Shown here in pieces: positions 8,462 through 17,302 of a stretch of 64,000 nt of DNA. The notes under the pieces were generated by a model that did not search any database, was not told where the DNA came from, and saw only the letters and a list, made by a program, of their open reading frames with translations. Source of the DNA: Myxococcus virescens (lineage in GTDB: Bacteria; Myxococcota; Myxococcia; Myxococcales; Myxococcaceae); the NCBI RefSeq assembly GCF_900101905.1, contig NZ_FNAJ01000002.1, forward strand, positions 682,001 through 746,000. The letters run 5' to 3'. Position 1 is the stretch's first letter, and every line of letters begins with the position of its first letter. Both the position numbers and the translations under genes were made by a program.

Positions 8462-10627
8462 ATGCATCCGCCGGCGCGTTCCTGGAGTCCATTGTGGGTG
8501 GCGCTCATGCTCGCCGTGGGCGGGTGCCAGTCGGGGGACTCCGGGACGGGAGGCTCGCGTCAGGGGTTCCGGCCCCGGGATGCGGTGGTGGACTTCGGCC
8601 GTGTGCTGGAGGGGACGCAGGCGCGCCGCGCGGTGACGGTGCTGGCCACGGGCCGTGTGGGCCTGACGGTGGCGGCATCCGTGGAGGCGCCCTTCGCCGT
8701 GGTGACGTCCGAGGTGAGCGTCGCTGGCGGCGGCGCGACCGAAGTGGAGGTCGTCTTCACCGCGGGGCATGGGCCGTCGGAAGGGACGCTGCTGCTGTCA
8801 GGCGCGGGGCTGACGGAGTCCGTTCGCCTCATGGGCCTGGGCATCCGGCCCACGCCGTGCCCGGAGCGTCCCTGCTTCGACTCCCGCTTCGACGTGGCAT
8901 CGGGGACGTGCGTGGAGACGCCGCTGGAGGAAGGCGCCGCGTGCACGCCGGAGAGCCGCTGTCAGGTGGATGGCCGTTGCCAGGCGAGCGTCTGCGTGGG
9001 CCACCCGAGGACGTGTGACGACAACAACCCGTGCACGGTGGATGCGTGTTCGCCCACGCGGGGGTGTGTGACGTCGCGGGTGGCGTGCCCCGCGCCGGAG
9101 AACCCCTGCAAGGTGGGGCTGTGCGACCGGGACGAGGGCTGCACGGCGGTGGACGCCGACGACTTCAGTCCTTGCGGCCCGGCGGACTGTCAGAAGGCGC
9201 GTCTGTGCTTCAGCGGCGCGTGCCGGGAGGTGACGCCCCCCGAGGGCTTCGTCTGCGCGCCCGCTACCGCCTGCCAGGGAGAAGGGACGTGCCAGGGCGG
9301 CGTGTGTCAGCGGCCGGACCCTGTCGAGCTCGCGCCGGAGCTCAGCCTGGAGCTGGAAGGCGTGCCGGTGGCGGCGGACGGTGGGACGGTGTTGCTCGTC
9401 TCGGAGGACGCTCTCTACACCTCCGTGTGTGGCGGGGACGCGGGCTGCCAGTTGGTCGCGTACACGCGCTCTGGGCTGCTGCGGTACGCGTCTTCGTACC
9501 CGGATGGGGGCGCGCGGACGCTGCTGGCCGCGTCGGATGCGGGCGTGGTGGTCCATGCGCCAGAGGGGCTCGAGGCCTATGCGCCGCGCGGCTCCGGTGC
9601 GCGTCTGTGGCAGGCGTCGTGGGCGTCGCTGGGGGCGGGCGAGGGCCTTCCGCTAGGAGCCGCCGCCGCGAGCCACATCGCACTCACGCACGAGGAGGAC
9701 ATCCTCGCGTACGTCGCGTGGCGGGCCGTGCCGGATGCCGGCGGCGTGGATGATGGCGGCACCTCGCCCGAAGCCGCGAGGCTCGTCTGGCTGTCGGGTC
9801 GCGAGGACGCGGGCACGTTGGTGGGCGCGTCAGAGGTCGAAGCCTGGCGAGGTGAGGCGCGGCTGGGGCTGGACGTGCTGGGGACGGCCTATCTCTACAC
9901 GGTGGATGGACGGCTGGCGCGGGTGGAGGTGTCGCCAGGAGTGGCGGATGGCGGTGGGGGGGCGGCGTTGACGTTGAGCGCGCTGCTGGATGGCGGTGTT
10001 CCGGATGGAGGTGCGTCACTGGCCATCGCGGGTGGGCGGCTGCTGGTGGGAGCGCGAGCCTTTGTTCCGGAGGATGGCGGCGTGCCCGTCATGCTCTCGG
10101 AAGGGGGCGGTGGGGCCAGCGGGCGGGTGCCCATCGCGGAGCCGGCGCTCCTGTCCTCGGCTGGACAGCCTGGCCATCTCTTCGCGCGGGCATGTGCGCG
10201 CACGGACGGCGTTCCTTGCACGGCGCGGGAGGAGCGTGTCGTGCTTCGCGCCGTGGACCCGGAGTCCGGACACGTGGTGTGGGAGGTGGATGCGCTTCCG
10301 GATGAGGTGGCACCGGGCACGGTGTACGAAGCCGCGTTGCTTCAAGGGGGCGCGGTGGGGGTGCTCGCTGACGCCGAACTGCCGGAGGGCCCCCAGGCCT
10401 GGATACAGTTCTTTGCTCAAGGTGCCCGAGTCGGCAGCTGCCCGCTTCCCAGTCGCCCGCGGGTGGCGGGTGCCGCGTTCCTGGGGCAGCACCTGTATGT
10501 CGTCTTGAACCGCGATGGCGTGTGGCGGCTGGAGTCGTACGGCCTGGGGCGGGACTTCACGACGGAGGACCGCGGCTGGCCGCAGCGCCATGGCGGGCCC
10601 TCGCGGAGGAGAATCGAATCTCCGTGA
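8462..10627 (+). CDS. Large lipoprotein: ASH-like domain, Cys-rich repeats, predicted beta-propeller
   Basis: 721 residues. Lipobox AVGGC (Cys22) after a hydrophobic signal. Residues about 40-130 resemble an ASPM/SPD2/Hydin (ASH) beta-sandwich (VVDFGRVLEGTQARRAVTV... pattern). Residues about 135-280 hold closely spaced Cys repeats of the kind seen in myxobacterial surface proteins (TCDDNNPCTVDAC, NPCKVGLCD). The rest is Gly/Asp-rich with repeated beta-strand units (GGRLLVGA, GQHLYVVLNRDGVWRLESY) and probably forms a PQQ-like propeller. A surface or periplasmic binding role is inferred. Convergent with the next gene; only 36 bp separate the stop codons. Confidence 0.8.
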   Translation: MHPPARSWSPLWVALMLAVGGCQSGDSGTGGSRQGFRPRDAVVDFGRVLEGTQARRAVTVLATGRVGLTVAASVEAPFAVVTSEVSVAGGGATEVEVVFTAGHGPSEGTLLLSGAGLTESVRLMGLGIRPTPCPERPCFDSRFDVASGTCVETPLEEGAACTPESRCQVDGRCQASVCVGHPRTCDDNNPCTVDACSPTRGCVTSRVACPAPENPCKVGLCDRDEGCTAVDADDFSPCGPADCQKARLCFSGACREVTPPEGFVCAPATACQGEGTCQGGVCQRPDPVELAPELSLELEGVPVAADGGTVLLVSEDALYTSVCGGDAGCQLVAYTRSGLLRYASSYPDGGARTLLAASDAGVVVHAPEGLEAYAPRGSGARLWQASWASLGAGEGLPLGAAAASHIALTHEEDILAYVAWRAVPDAGGVDDGGTSPEAARLVWLSGREDAGTLVGASEVEAWRGEARLGLDVLGTAYLYTVDGRLARVEVSPGVADGGGGAALTLSALLDGGVPDGGASLAIAGGRLLVGARAFVPEDGGVPVMLSEGGGGASGRVPIAEPALLSSAGQPGHLFARACARTDGVPCTAREERVVLRAVDPESGHVVWEVDALPDEVAPGTVYEAALLQGGAVGVLADAELPEGPQAWIQFFAQGARVGSCPLPSRPRVAGAAFLGQHLYVVLNRDGVWRLESYGLGRDFTTEDRGWPQRHGGPSRRRIESP

Positions 10628-10663
10628 TGCCGGCGTCGCGCGCCACCCGTGCCTTGGGCTGTC

Positions 10664-13600
10664 TCAGGTGGCGGCGTTCGGGTCGACCCAGAGGTCGTCG
10701 AAGCGCACCTGGGGCGGCGTCTGGTGCAGCCTCAGGCTTTGGACTGCGGGGGTCGCGGCCGCGTGGGCGCGGTCGTGGTACAGCGGGATGAGGGGGCAGT
10801 CTTCTTGGAAGAGCTGCTCCGCGCGCAGATAGAGCTGACGGCGCAGCTCCGGGTCGATGGAGACGCGGGCCTCGGCGGTGAGGCGGTCCAGCTCCGGGTT
10901 CCGGTAGCCCATGGGGAACACCGTCTGGGCGTTGGAGTGGAGGAGGAAGTGCAGGAAGGTGTCCGGGTCCGGGTAGTCGGCCAGCCAGCGGCTGCGGAAG
11001 GCGGGGAGGCGGCCCTCGGTCACCTGGGTCGTGTATTCCTCGAGCGACATCTCCACGTAGCGCAGCTCCAGCAGCCCGGCCTGGAGCAGGGGGCGGAAGA
11101 GCACCGCGTCCTCCGCGGAGTGGTCATTGCCGGTGGGACGGTGGAGCGTCAGCCGCAGCCTGCGCAGGCCTGCCTCTCGCAGCAACCGCTCGGCGAGGGC
11201 CACGTCCGGGACGGGGGCGGGGCCCATGTCCGCGTCATCCAGCAGCTCGGGTGGGGTCAGTGAGCGAGCCACGCGCGCGCCGGGGTGGAATTGGCTCACC
11301 ATGGCCGGGATGTCCATGCCCGCGCGGAGTGCGCGCCGGACTCTCACGTCGTCGAAGGGCGCCTCCCGGTGGTTGAGCACCACGAAGGCCGTGGAGGGCG
11401 TGGTGCTCGCGGCGAGCTGGAAGGCCTCCAGGCCGGGCAGCTCCACATGCTCCGTGTCGAGGAACGACACCAGGTCCACCGCCCCCTGGCGCAGCAGCGT
11501 CACCGCTTCCTTGCGAGAACCGGCGAGCAGGAACTCCAGCCGGTCCACCATCGGTACGCCCGGGCGCCAGTAGGAGGGGTTTCGCTCCAGCACCACGTGC
11601 TCGGGTTCCAGGGCGAGGAGCCGGAACGGCCCGGTGCCCACCAGCCGCCCGTTGGCGTCCGTCCGGGCCACCGCGGTGGCGGTGAGCGCCATCAACTGGA
11701 GGAAGAACGCCTTGGGCTCGCGGAGGCGAATCTCCAGCGTGTGGTCGTCCAGCACCTCCAGGCCGGACACGTCACGCGCCATGCCAGCGGCGTACTCCGG
11801 CGCGCCCTCCACGTCCTCCAAGAGGCTCCGGTCGGGCGAGCGGAGCGCCGGGTCCAGCAGCCGCTCCAGGTGGCGCTTCACGTCGCTCGCCGTCAGCAGC
11901 GTGCCGTCGTGGAAGGCGACGCCACGGCGCAGATAGAAGCGGTAGCGGCGCGCGGAAGGGTCTGCGTCCCAGCGCTCGGCCAGGTCGGGCTCCAGCCCGC
12001 CGTCCTCTCTGCGCACCAGCGTGGAGAACACGCACGCGGTGAGCTCGGAGACCTGGTTCTCCACGCTGAAGAGCGGGTCCACCGCCTGGCGGTTCCGCAG
12101 CGACGCGGCCTGGTGCATGCCCACGCGCAGCGTCCCGCCGGAGTGGGGCGTGGGGAGCTTGAAGTGGTACACTTCCGCTTCCAGGCCCTCGGCTTCGTGG
12201 CCCAGCTGGTCCACCGTTCGCGTCAGCCCGTCGCCGATGCGGATGACCCGGCGAGCGTCCTCGCGCACCTGGGCGACTTCCTCGCGGATGGAGGCGTCGG
12301 CCTTGGTGAGCACCACGTTGGCGGAGCGCAGCTCCTCCAAGGCGGCGCTCAGCCGCACCACCGACTCGGAGAGGTCACGCCCGGTGCGCGCCTGGGCCTC
12401 CGCCTTCTGTGAGGCGCCCTGGCCCACGCGGGCCATCTCCTGCGTCTGGCGCAGCAGCTCGCGCGCGTGGCCGGACTGTTCGATGGCCATGCGCGTGACG
12501 TTCTCCACCCGCAGGGCCACGCGGCGGCTGGCCTCCACGACCGTGGCACCCTGCGCCTCCAGCCGTTGCGTCTCCGCCACCGTGGCTTCAACGGCGGTGA
12601 AGGTGCGCTGGGTGATGGTGCGAATCTCCACCAGGGCCTCGGCGGCGCGGTCGCCCAGGGCCACACCGGCGGTGGCTCGCTCGCGGCCTTCCTGCACCAG
12701 CGCCGCCGCCGTCTGTACGGCGTCGCGCACGCCCGCCACCATGGCGCCGATTTCGCGGGTGGATCGCGTGGTGCGCTCGGCCAGGTTGCGAATCTCGTTG
12801 GCCACCACGCCGAAGGGGCGCCCCTGCACGCCCGCCTGGGCGGCGATGATGGCGGCATTGAGGGCCAGCAGGTTGGTCTGGTCCGCGATCTCCTGGATGA
12901 CGTCGACGATGCGGCCGATTTCCGTCGAGCGCGTGCCCAGCATCTCCATCAGCTCGGCGGCCTTCCGGACCGTCTCCTCCACCCGGTACATGCCCTTGAC
13001 GCTGTCGCCTACCAGCACCTCGCCGCGCTCGGCGGTGGCCGTCACGGCGATGGCCAGCTGGTTCGTCTCATTGGCACGGCGGCGCACGGAATCGATGCCG
13101 CCTTCCACGGCGGCGACGAAGTCCTCGGCCTCGCTGGCGAAGCGGCCCAGCTCGTCACCGGACGCGGCGATGTTGGCCATCCGTTCGGCCATGGCCTGCA
13201 TCAGCGACGTGGTGTTGTGGGCGAAGGTGTTGACCTGGGCCAGCGAGTCCACCACCTGCTCCAGCCGCTCCGTCATCTCCAGCAGCGCGCCGGTGGTGTC
13301 GACGGCGAAGACCTCCAGTTGGTGCACCCGCTTGCCTGCCACCTGGAGGCTGCCGCCCATGCCGCTGACGGCCTCCAGCGTGCGCTCCACCGCGCCGCCC
13401 TGCCGCCGCGCGGCCTCCAGCAGCATCCGGGCCTGCCCGCTCACGTCCGTGCTGGTGCGGTGCAGGTTGGCCGTCACCCGCTGCACCTGCGCCAGGGCGC
13501 GCCGCAGGGACAGGATGAGGCGGCGCACGTCCTCGTGGCCTTCATAGCGCGGCCCCACCGTGGTGGTGAGGTCGCCCTCCGCCAGCCGCGCCATCACCTG

Positions 13601-13810
13601 CCGGCGCACCCGCCGCCGCTGGGCCGCCCAGCGGAACCACGCGAGGTATCCCCCCGCGAGATAGAGCGCGGGCGTGGCGAGCAGCACCACCGCCCAGGTG
13701 GCATTCGGAAGCGGCGCCCCGGACACGGCTCGCAGCATCCCCCCCAGGAGGAGCGCGGAGACCAGCCCTGCCGCCAGGCCGAACGTGAACAGGTACCGTT
13801 TGGCGCCCAT
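10664..13810 (-). CDS. Chemoreceptor (MCP) fused to a C-terminal family-5 substrate-binding protein
   Basis: 1048 residues, one uninterrupted frame. Two membrane segments (about 5-29 and 37-60) are joined by a periplasmic loop of only about 8 residues; Arg-rich sequence after the second places everything that follows in the cytoplasm. A HAMP-like stretch (about 60-115) leads into a long coiled-coil MCP signalling domain (about 200-490) whose hairpin centre is at 308-345. The domain at 558-1045 is an SBP_bac_5 (DppA/OppA-type) fold: GGTLRVGMHQ, a YRFYLRRGVAFHDGTLLTASDV block, GTGPFRL, and DYPDPDTFLHFLL. SBPs of this family normally bind peptides in the periplasm; here the predicted location is cytoplasmic. 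Hairpin-tip residues are atypical: Ile322, Gln325 and Val328 replace the usual Glu, Arg and Glu. No che or permease genes lie nearby. Confidence 0.9.
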   Translation of the reverse strand: MGAKRYLFTFGLAAGLVSALLLGGMLRAVSGAPLPNATWAVVLLATPALYLAGGYLAWFRWAAQRRRVRRQVMARLAEGDLTTTVGPRYEGHEDVRRLILSLRRALAQVQRVTANLHRTSTDVSGQARMLLEAARRQGGAVERTLEAVSGMGGSLQVAGKRVHQLEVFAVDTTGALLEMTERLEQVVDSLAQVNTFAHNTTSLMQAMAERMANIAASGDELGRFASEAEDFVAAVEGGIDSVRRRANETNQLAIAVTATAERGEVLVGDSVKGMYRVEETVRKAAELMEMLGTRSTEIGRIVDVIQEIADQTNLLALNAAIIAAQAGVQGRPFGVVANEIRNLAERTTRSTREIGAMVAGVRDAVQTAAALVQEGRERATAGVALGDRAAEALVEIRTITQRTFTAVEATVAETQRLEAQGATVVEASRRVALRVENVTRMAIEQSGHARELLRQTQEMARVGQGASQKAEAQARTGRDLSESVVRLSAALEELRSANVVLTKADASIREEVAQVREDARRVIRIGDGLTRTVDQLGHEAEGLEAEVYHFKLPTPHSGGTLRVGMHQAASLRNRQAVDPLFSVENQVSELTACVFSTLVRREDGGLEPDLAERWDADPSARRYRFYLRRGVAFHDGTLLTASDVKRHLERLLDPALRSPDRSLLEDVEGAPEYAAGMARDVSGLEVLDDHTLEIRLREPKAFFLQLMALTATAVARTDANGRLVGTGPFRLLALEPEHVVLERNPSYWRPGVPMVDRLEFLLAGSRKEAVTLLRQGAVDLVSFLDTEHVELPGLEAFQLAASTTPSTAFVVLNHREAPFDDVRVRRALRAGMDIPAMVSQFHPGARVARSLTPPELLDDADMGPAPVPDVALAERLLREAGLRRLRLTLHRPTGNDHSAEDAVLFRPLLQAGLLELRYVEMSLEEYTTQVTEGRLPAFRSRWLADYPDPDTFLHFLLHSNAQTVFPMGYRNPELDRLTAEARVSIDPELRRQLYLRAEQLFQEDCPLIPLYHDRAHAAATPAVQSLRLHQTPPQVRFDDLWVDPNAAT

Positions 13811-13872
13811 GAAGGAGTGGAACGCTACTCCGCCTTCTCGCGCCGGTCCTCAAAACGCCGCACACTGGGGCC

Positions 13873-14898
13873 GTGGCCACCCTGCTTGCCCTGCTGCTGC
13901 TGACGCTCCCGGTAAAGCCAGAGAATCCTGGTAGCGTTGGCGCGCCACCCGCGCCCCAGGTGGATTCCACGCGTTACGTCTTCGCCTGGCGCGGCGTGCC
14001 GGTCGGCACGGTGACGCTGAAGCTGGAGCCGGGCCGTTTTACCTACGTCAGCCAGCACCTGCACACCCGCGCCGGAAAGGCGGGAGCGCGCCGCCGGGAG
14101 CAGTCCCTGGAGGTGGATGCGCAGGGGCTGGTGCGTGGCTCGCCGGCGGTGCCGCAGGCGCTGTGGCTCTGGAAGGGCGTGCCCGCCGTGGGGTGTGTCG
14201 TGGGGCGGGAGGAGCTGACGGGCCGCGAGGGCCCGCACTGCGTCACCCGGGTGGAGGACCGGCGCGTGGAGGGAACGTTGTTGGGGACGGCCTTCCAGGC
14301 CCGCTATGGGGCGGATGGCCGGATGGAGGCGCTGGAGGTGGGCGACTCGCGCTTCACCGTGGCCGCGCCAGGGGAGCGGCTGCGCGCGCCTCCCGAGCTC
14401 TTCGCGGACGGACTGCCCGTGGAGGGGGCCCGGGGCGCGCTGTCGCTGGAGCCGCCGCTCGCCGTTCCCGCGCGGCTCGCGGGGCTGACGCCGTGGAAGG
14501 CGGCGGCGGCGCGGGCGCTGGCGGCCGAGGTCCACGCGGCCTTCCCGGAGAAGACGCCCGGTGGCGCGGACTGGAGCGAGGACGGCGAGGGCGAGGCGGG
14601 AGGGTGCCTGGCGCACGCGCTGCGCTTCGCGGCGGGGGCCCGTGCTCGGGGCGTGAAGGTGGCGCTGGTGCACGGGCTGCTGGTGGTGGACGGCGGGCCG
14701 GCGCGCCCCCACGCCTGGGTGCGCGTGGCGCTGGCAAAGGGCGGGACGTTGGATTTGGACCCGACGTCCCTGGACGAGGTGTCACCGCAGACGCACCTGC
14801 CCATCGCCCTGGCGGAGGCGCAGGGCCCCGCGCTGGAGGCGGGGGCGCGCTGGCTGTCGCTGCTGCGCGGGGCGCACCGGGTGGTGCGCCGGCCGTGA
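13873..14898 (+). CDS. Secreted transglutaminase-like protein
   Basis: 341 residues with a short hydrophobic N-terminus (signal peptide). The C-terminal third carries a transglutaminase-like Cys-His-Asp set: Cys245 in GGCLAHALRFAAGARARG, His280 in RPHAWVRV, and Asp294/296 in GTLDLDPTS. In bacteria this fold is usually a peptidase or amidase rather than a cross-linking enzyme. Residues 30-200 are beta-rich and of unknown function. The start is GTG 13873, 62 bp from the divergent chemoreceptor gene; no better start is visible. The exact substrate cannot be told from the sequence. Confidence 0.78.
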   Translation: MATLLALLLLTLPVKPENPGSVGAPPAPQVDSTRYVFAWRGVPVGTVTLKLEPGRFTYVSQHLHTRAGKAGARRREQSLEVDAQGLVRGSPAVPQALWLWKGVPAVGCVVGREELTGREGPHCVTRVEDRRVEGTLLGTAFQARYGADGRMEALEVGDSRFTVAAPGERLRAPPELFADGLPVEGARGALSLEPPLAVPARLAGLTPWKAAAARALAAEVHAAFPEKTPGGADWSEDGEGEAGGCLAHALRFAAGARARGVKVALVHGLLVVDGGPARPHAWVRVALAKGGTLDLDPTSLDEVSPQTHLPIALAEAQGPALEAGARWLSLLRGAHRVVRRP

Positions 14899-14907
14899 GG
14901 CAGCAGG

Positions 14908-15933
14908 TTACTCGAAGGGGATGATGGACACCTTCGCGCCGGCCTGGATGTCCAGGACCTCCTTGGCTCGTGCGGGCAGGAAGGCCTGGGTGTTCTCCAG
15001 CCGGGCCTGGCAGCGCACGGCGCGGAAGCGGTTGCGGCCGGAGTCGCTCTCCGCCGCGACGAGGACGTCATCCCCCTCCAGGTCGAAGTCCTCCTCCGCC
15101 ACCTTGAGCGTGCGGAACTTGCGCACGAGGGAGATGTCGGCGGTGTTGGCCTCGAAGTGGGGACCGCCGTCGAACGGGTCGATGCGCTCCATGTACTTGA
15201 AGCCGATGCGCTCCAGCATGCGCTGCACGCCGCGCGTCTGCGGGCCGACCTCGCCCAGGACCTTCTGCACGCGCGCGGGGAAGAGCGACGCGTAGATGTC
15301 CGAGGCGGGGAAGAGCTCCTTGATGAACTCCTTGTTCTGCCGGCTGAGGCGGTCCGCCTCCTGGTAGGTGAGGCCGGTGAACTTCTTGCCGCAGGCCTCC
15401 CACAAGAGGCTGCGGCCGTCCGGAAGCAGGGGCGGCAGCAACTCCGCCAGCACGCGAGGGCGGAAGAGCCGCCGGTGCATGGCGATGAAGAGGAAGCGCC
15501 CGTAGGACAGCTGCTTGCCGGGCTTGTCCGGCGTGGCGCGGTAGGGCGGGTCCACGACGAGGCCGCCCACCTCGGTGGGGCCCTCGTAGTTGTAGGCGAT
15601 GGAGAGGACCTTGTGGCGAAGGTGACGGGAGAGGGACGCGGAGTAGTGCTCGCGCTCGCTCACCTCGTAATAGATGTGCGGAGCCTCATAGGTGCCGTGC
15701 TGCGCGATGATCATCGACGTGCCGATGATGAGGCTGTTTCGCACGTCCTCCAGCACGAAGAGGTACTCGCGCTCGAAGGGGTTCTTCACCTTGCCCGCGA
15801 AGCTCTTCACCGACGTGTCCACGATGGCCGACAGCGTTTCCTCGTTGTTCGGCAGGTTCACCGTGTTCAGCACGGCCGCGAGCCTTTTGAGCCCGGGCAG
15901 GTCGGTCTTCTGGACGTCACGCAGGACAAGCAT
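14908..15933 (-). CDS. astA: Arginine N-succinyltransferase (AstA family)
   Basis: 341 residues. AstA transfers succinyl from succinyl-CoA to arginine in the first step of the AST arginine-degradation pathway. Family features: N-terminal MLVLRDVQKTDLPGLKRLA, the NPFEREYLFVLED block, GGLVVDPPYR, a long LSYGRFLFIAMHR helix and the FDGGPHFEA segment near residue 270. Length matches. ATG 15933 chosen; an in-frame start 57 nt upstream adds residues unlike the family. No astB, astC, astD or astE lies in the window, so the pathway here may be incomplete or split. Convergent with the preceding gene, 9 bp between stops. Confidence 0.87.
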   Translation of the reverse strand: MLVLRDVQKTDLPGLKRLAAVLNTVNLPNNEETLSAIVDTSVKSFAGKVKNPFEREYLFVLEDVRNSLIIGTSMIIAQHGTYEAPHIYYEVSEREHYSASLSRHLRHKVLSIAYNYEGPTEVGGLVVDPPYRATPDKPGKQLSYGRFLFIAMHRRLFRPRVLAELLPPLLPDGRSLLWEACGKKFTGLTYQEADRLSRQNKEFIKELFPASDIYASLFPARVQKVLGEVGPQTRGVQRMLERIGFKYMERIDPFDGGPHFEANTADISLVRKFRTLKVAEEDFDLEGDDVLVAAESDSGRNRFRAVRCQARLENTQAFLPARAKEVLDIQAGAKVSIIPFE

Positions 15934-16246
15934 GGGGACACTCGGGGCGCCCCCGGAACGGAGCGCCGGAAAGTGCGGACTATACCCCACACCTGCCGCC
16001 CGTCAGCTTGAAGGTTGACCGGCGTGTTGATGACGCGACGTGTTGCTGTCGGCTTGCCAGGACGCCCGGAGTGTGTCAGCCGCCCTGCGCTCGACGTGAA
16101 ACATGGCGTGAAACATTCAAGGCCTTGCATGCCCGCCTGCCCACTTGCCGGCCCAGCGGGAAGGATTTCGCGGGGGAATGAAGCAGTGAATGGTTTGCGA
16201 TACCGTGTGCCGGTTGTTGCATTCCAAACCTTTGCGAGGACGTGTT
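15934..16246. other. Divergent intergenic region, about 310 bp
   Basis: Separates astA (minus) from the polysaccharide-lyase-like gene (plus) and must hold both promoters. I see no gene, no long inverted repeat and no recognisable operator. An in-frame ATG at 16190 could extend the downstream gene by 19 residues. Confidence 0.5.
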
Positions 16247-17302
16247 TTGAGAGCCTTTATCCCCGGATGGCTTGTGATGTGGTGCGTCCCCGGGCTCGCC
16301 ATGGCAGGCGTCGTGTGGCGGGGGGACTTCGAGACGGGGGACCGCTCGCAGTACTCCCGCGCGCAGATGGTGAACGCGGACCGGCTGCAGGTGGTGACGT
16401 CACCCGTGGCCGAGGGCAAATACGCGCTGAAGGCGACGGTGCATCAGGGCGACGACCCCATCAACGCCAGCGGGAATCGCAACGAGCTGGTCTACCTCAG
16501 CAACGAACCGGTGGGCTCGGAGTACTACTACCGCTGGAAGGTGATGTTCGCGAACGACTTCCCCAGCGTGGACACCTGGCAGCTCTTCACCCAGTGGCAC
16601 CACGACGGCTGCTGTGGTTCGCCGCCGGTGGAGTTCTACGTGAAGGGGGAGGAAATCCGGCTGTCGCTCCCCGGCACCAACGAGATTCCGTGGCGCACGA
16701 AGCTCACCCGAGGCGTGTGGCACGAGTTCATCCTGCACGCGAAGTGGTCGGCCGACCCGAAGGTGGGCTTCGTCGAGCTGTGGCACAACAAGAAGTTGGT
16801 GCTGCCCAAGCGCGGCGCGATGACGATGTTCTCGGGGCAGCGCAACTACCTGAAGCTCGGGCTCTACCGGAGTGACACCGTGAAGCCGGTGGGCGTCGTC
16901 TACCACGACGGCTTCATCCAGGCGACGGCGCTGTCGGACGTGCTGGAGGAGCAGCCGGAGCCGCCACCCATGGACGCGGGGACGCCGATGGACGCCGGCT
17001 CGCCCATGGACGCTGGCTCACCGGTGGACGCCGGCTCGCCCGAGGACGCGGGCAGCGTGGACCCGGGCCCCGTGGACGCGGGTGGGGCCGAGGAGCCGGG
17101 GCCGCAGCCGGAGGCGGACGCGGGGACGCCAGCCTGGGACGCGGGCACGGAGCCTGGGCCGAACGTGCCCCCGCCCGGAGGCATCTCCTCGGATGAGGGC
17201 GCCGCGGCACAGTCGGGGTGCAGCAGCACCGGTGGCTCCGCGGCGGCCTTCGCGCTGCTGGGGCTGATGGGGCTGGCCGGCTACCGCCGCCGCAAGGGCT
17301 GA
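16247..17302 (+). CDS. Secreted polysaccharide lyase-like protein with MYXO-CTERM tail
   Basis: About 351 residues from TTG 16247, which has GAGGA six nt upstream and starts a compact signal peptide ending LAMAG; ATG 16190 in the same frame is the alternative. Residues about 25-235 match the heparin-lyase I-like fold (Pfam polysacc_lyase): NRNELVYL, EYYYRWKVMFANDFP, WQLFTQWHHDG, GVWHEFILHAKWS, GFVELWHNKKLV, YLKLGLYRS. A low-complexity Pro/Asp/Ala/Gly linker with MDAGSP-type repeats follows. The C-terminus is a MYXO-CTERM sorting tag: a Gly-Cys-Ser-Ser motif, a hydrophobic helix and RRRKG. Such tags are processed by myxosortase and leave the protein at the cell surface. The sugar substrate is unknown. 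Confidence 0.82.
   Translation: MRAFIPGWLVMWCVPGLAMAGVVWRGDFETGDRSQYSRAQMVNADRLQVVTSPVAEGKYALKATVHQGDDPINASGNRNELVYLSNEPVGSEYYYRWKVMFANDFPSVDTWQLFTQWHHDGCCGSPPVEFYVKGEEIRLSLPGTNEIPWRTKLTRGVWHEFILHAKWSADPKVGFVELWHNKKLVLPKRGAMTMFSGQRNYLKLGLYRSDTVKPVGVVYHDGFIQATALSDVLEEQPEPPPMDAGTPMDAGSPMDAGSPVDAGSPEDAGSVDPGPVDAGGAEEPGPQPEADAGTPAWDAGTEPGPNVPPPGGISSDEGAAAQSGCSSTGGSAAAFALLGLMGLAGYRRRKG

Noticed and set aside
10664-13810. Two separate genes (MCP and SBP) joined by error
   Set aside because: One continuous frame with no stop, start signal or ribosome-binding site at the junction near residue 550.
16965-17060. MDAGSP-encoding repeats as a possible independent tandem repeat element
   Set aside because: They stay in frame and form the linker before the MYXO-CTERM tail, so they are explained as part of the protein.
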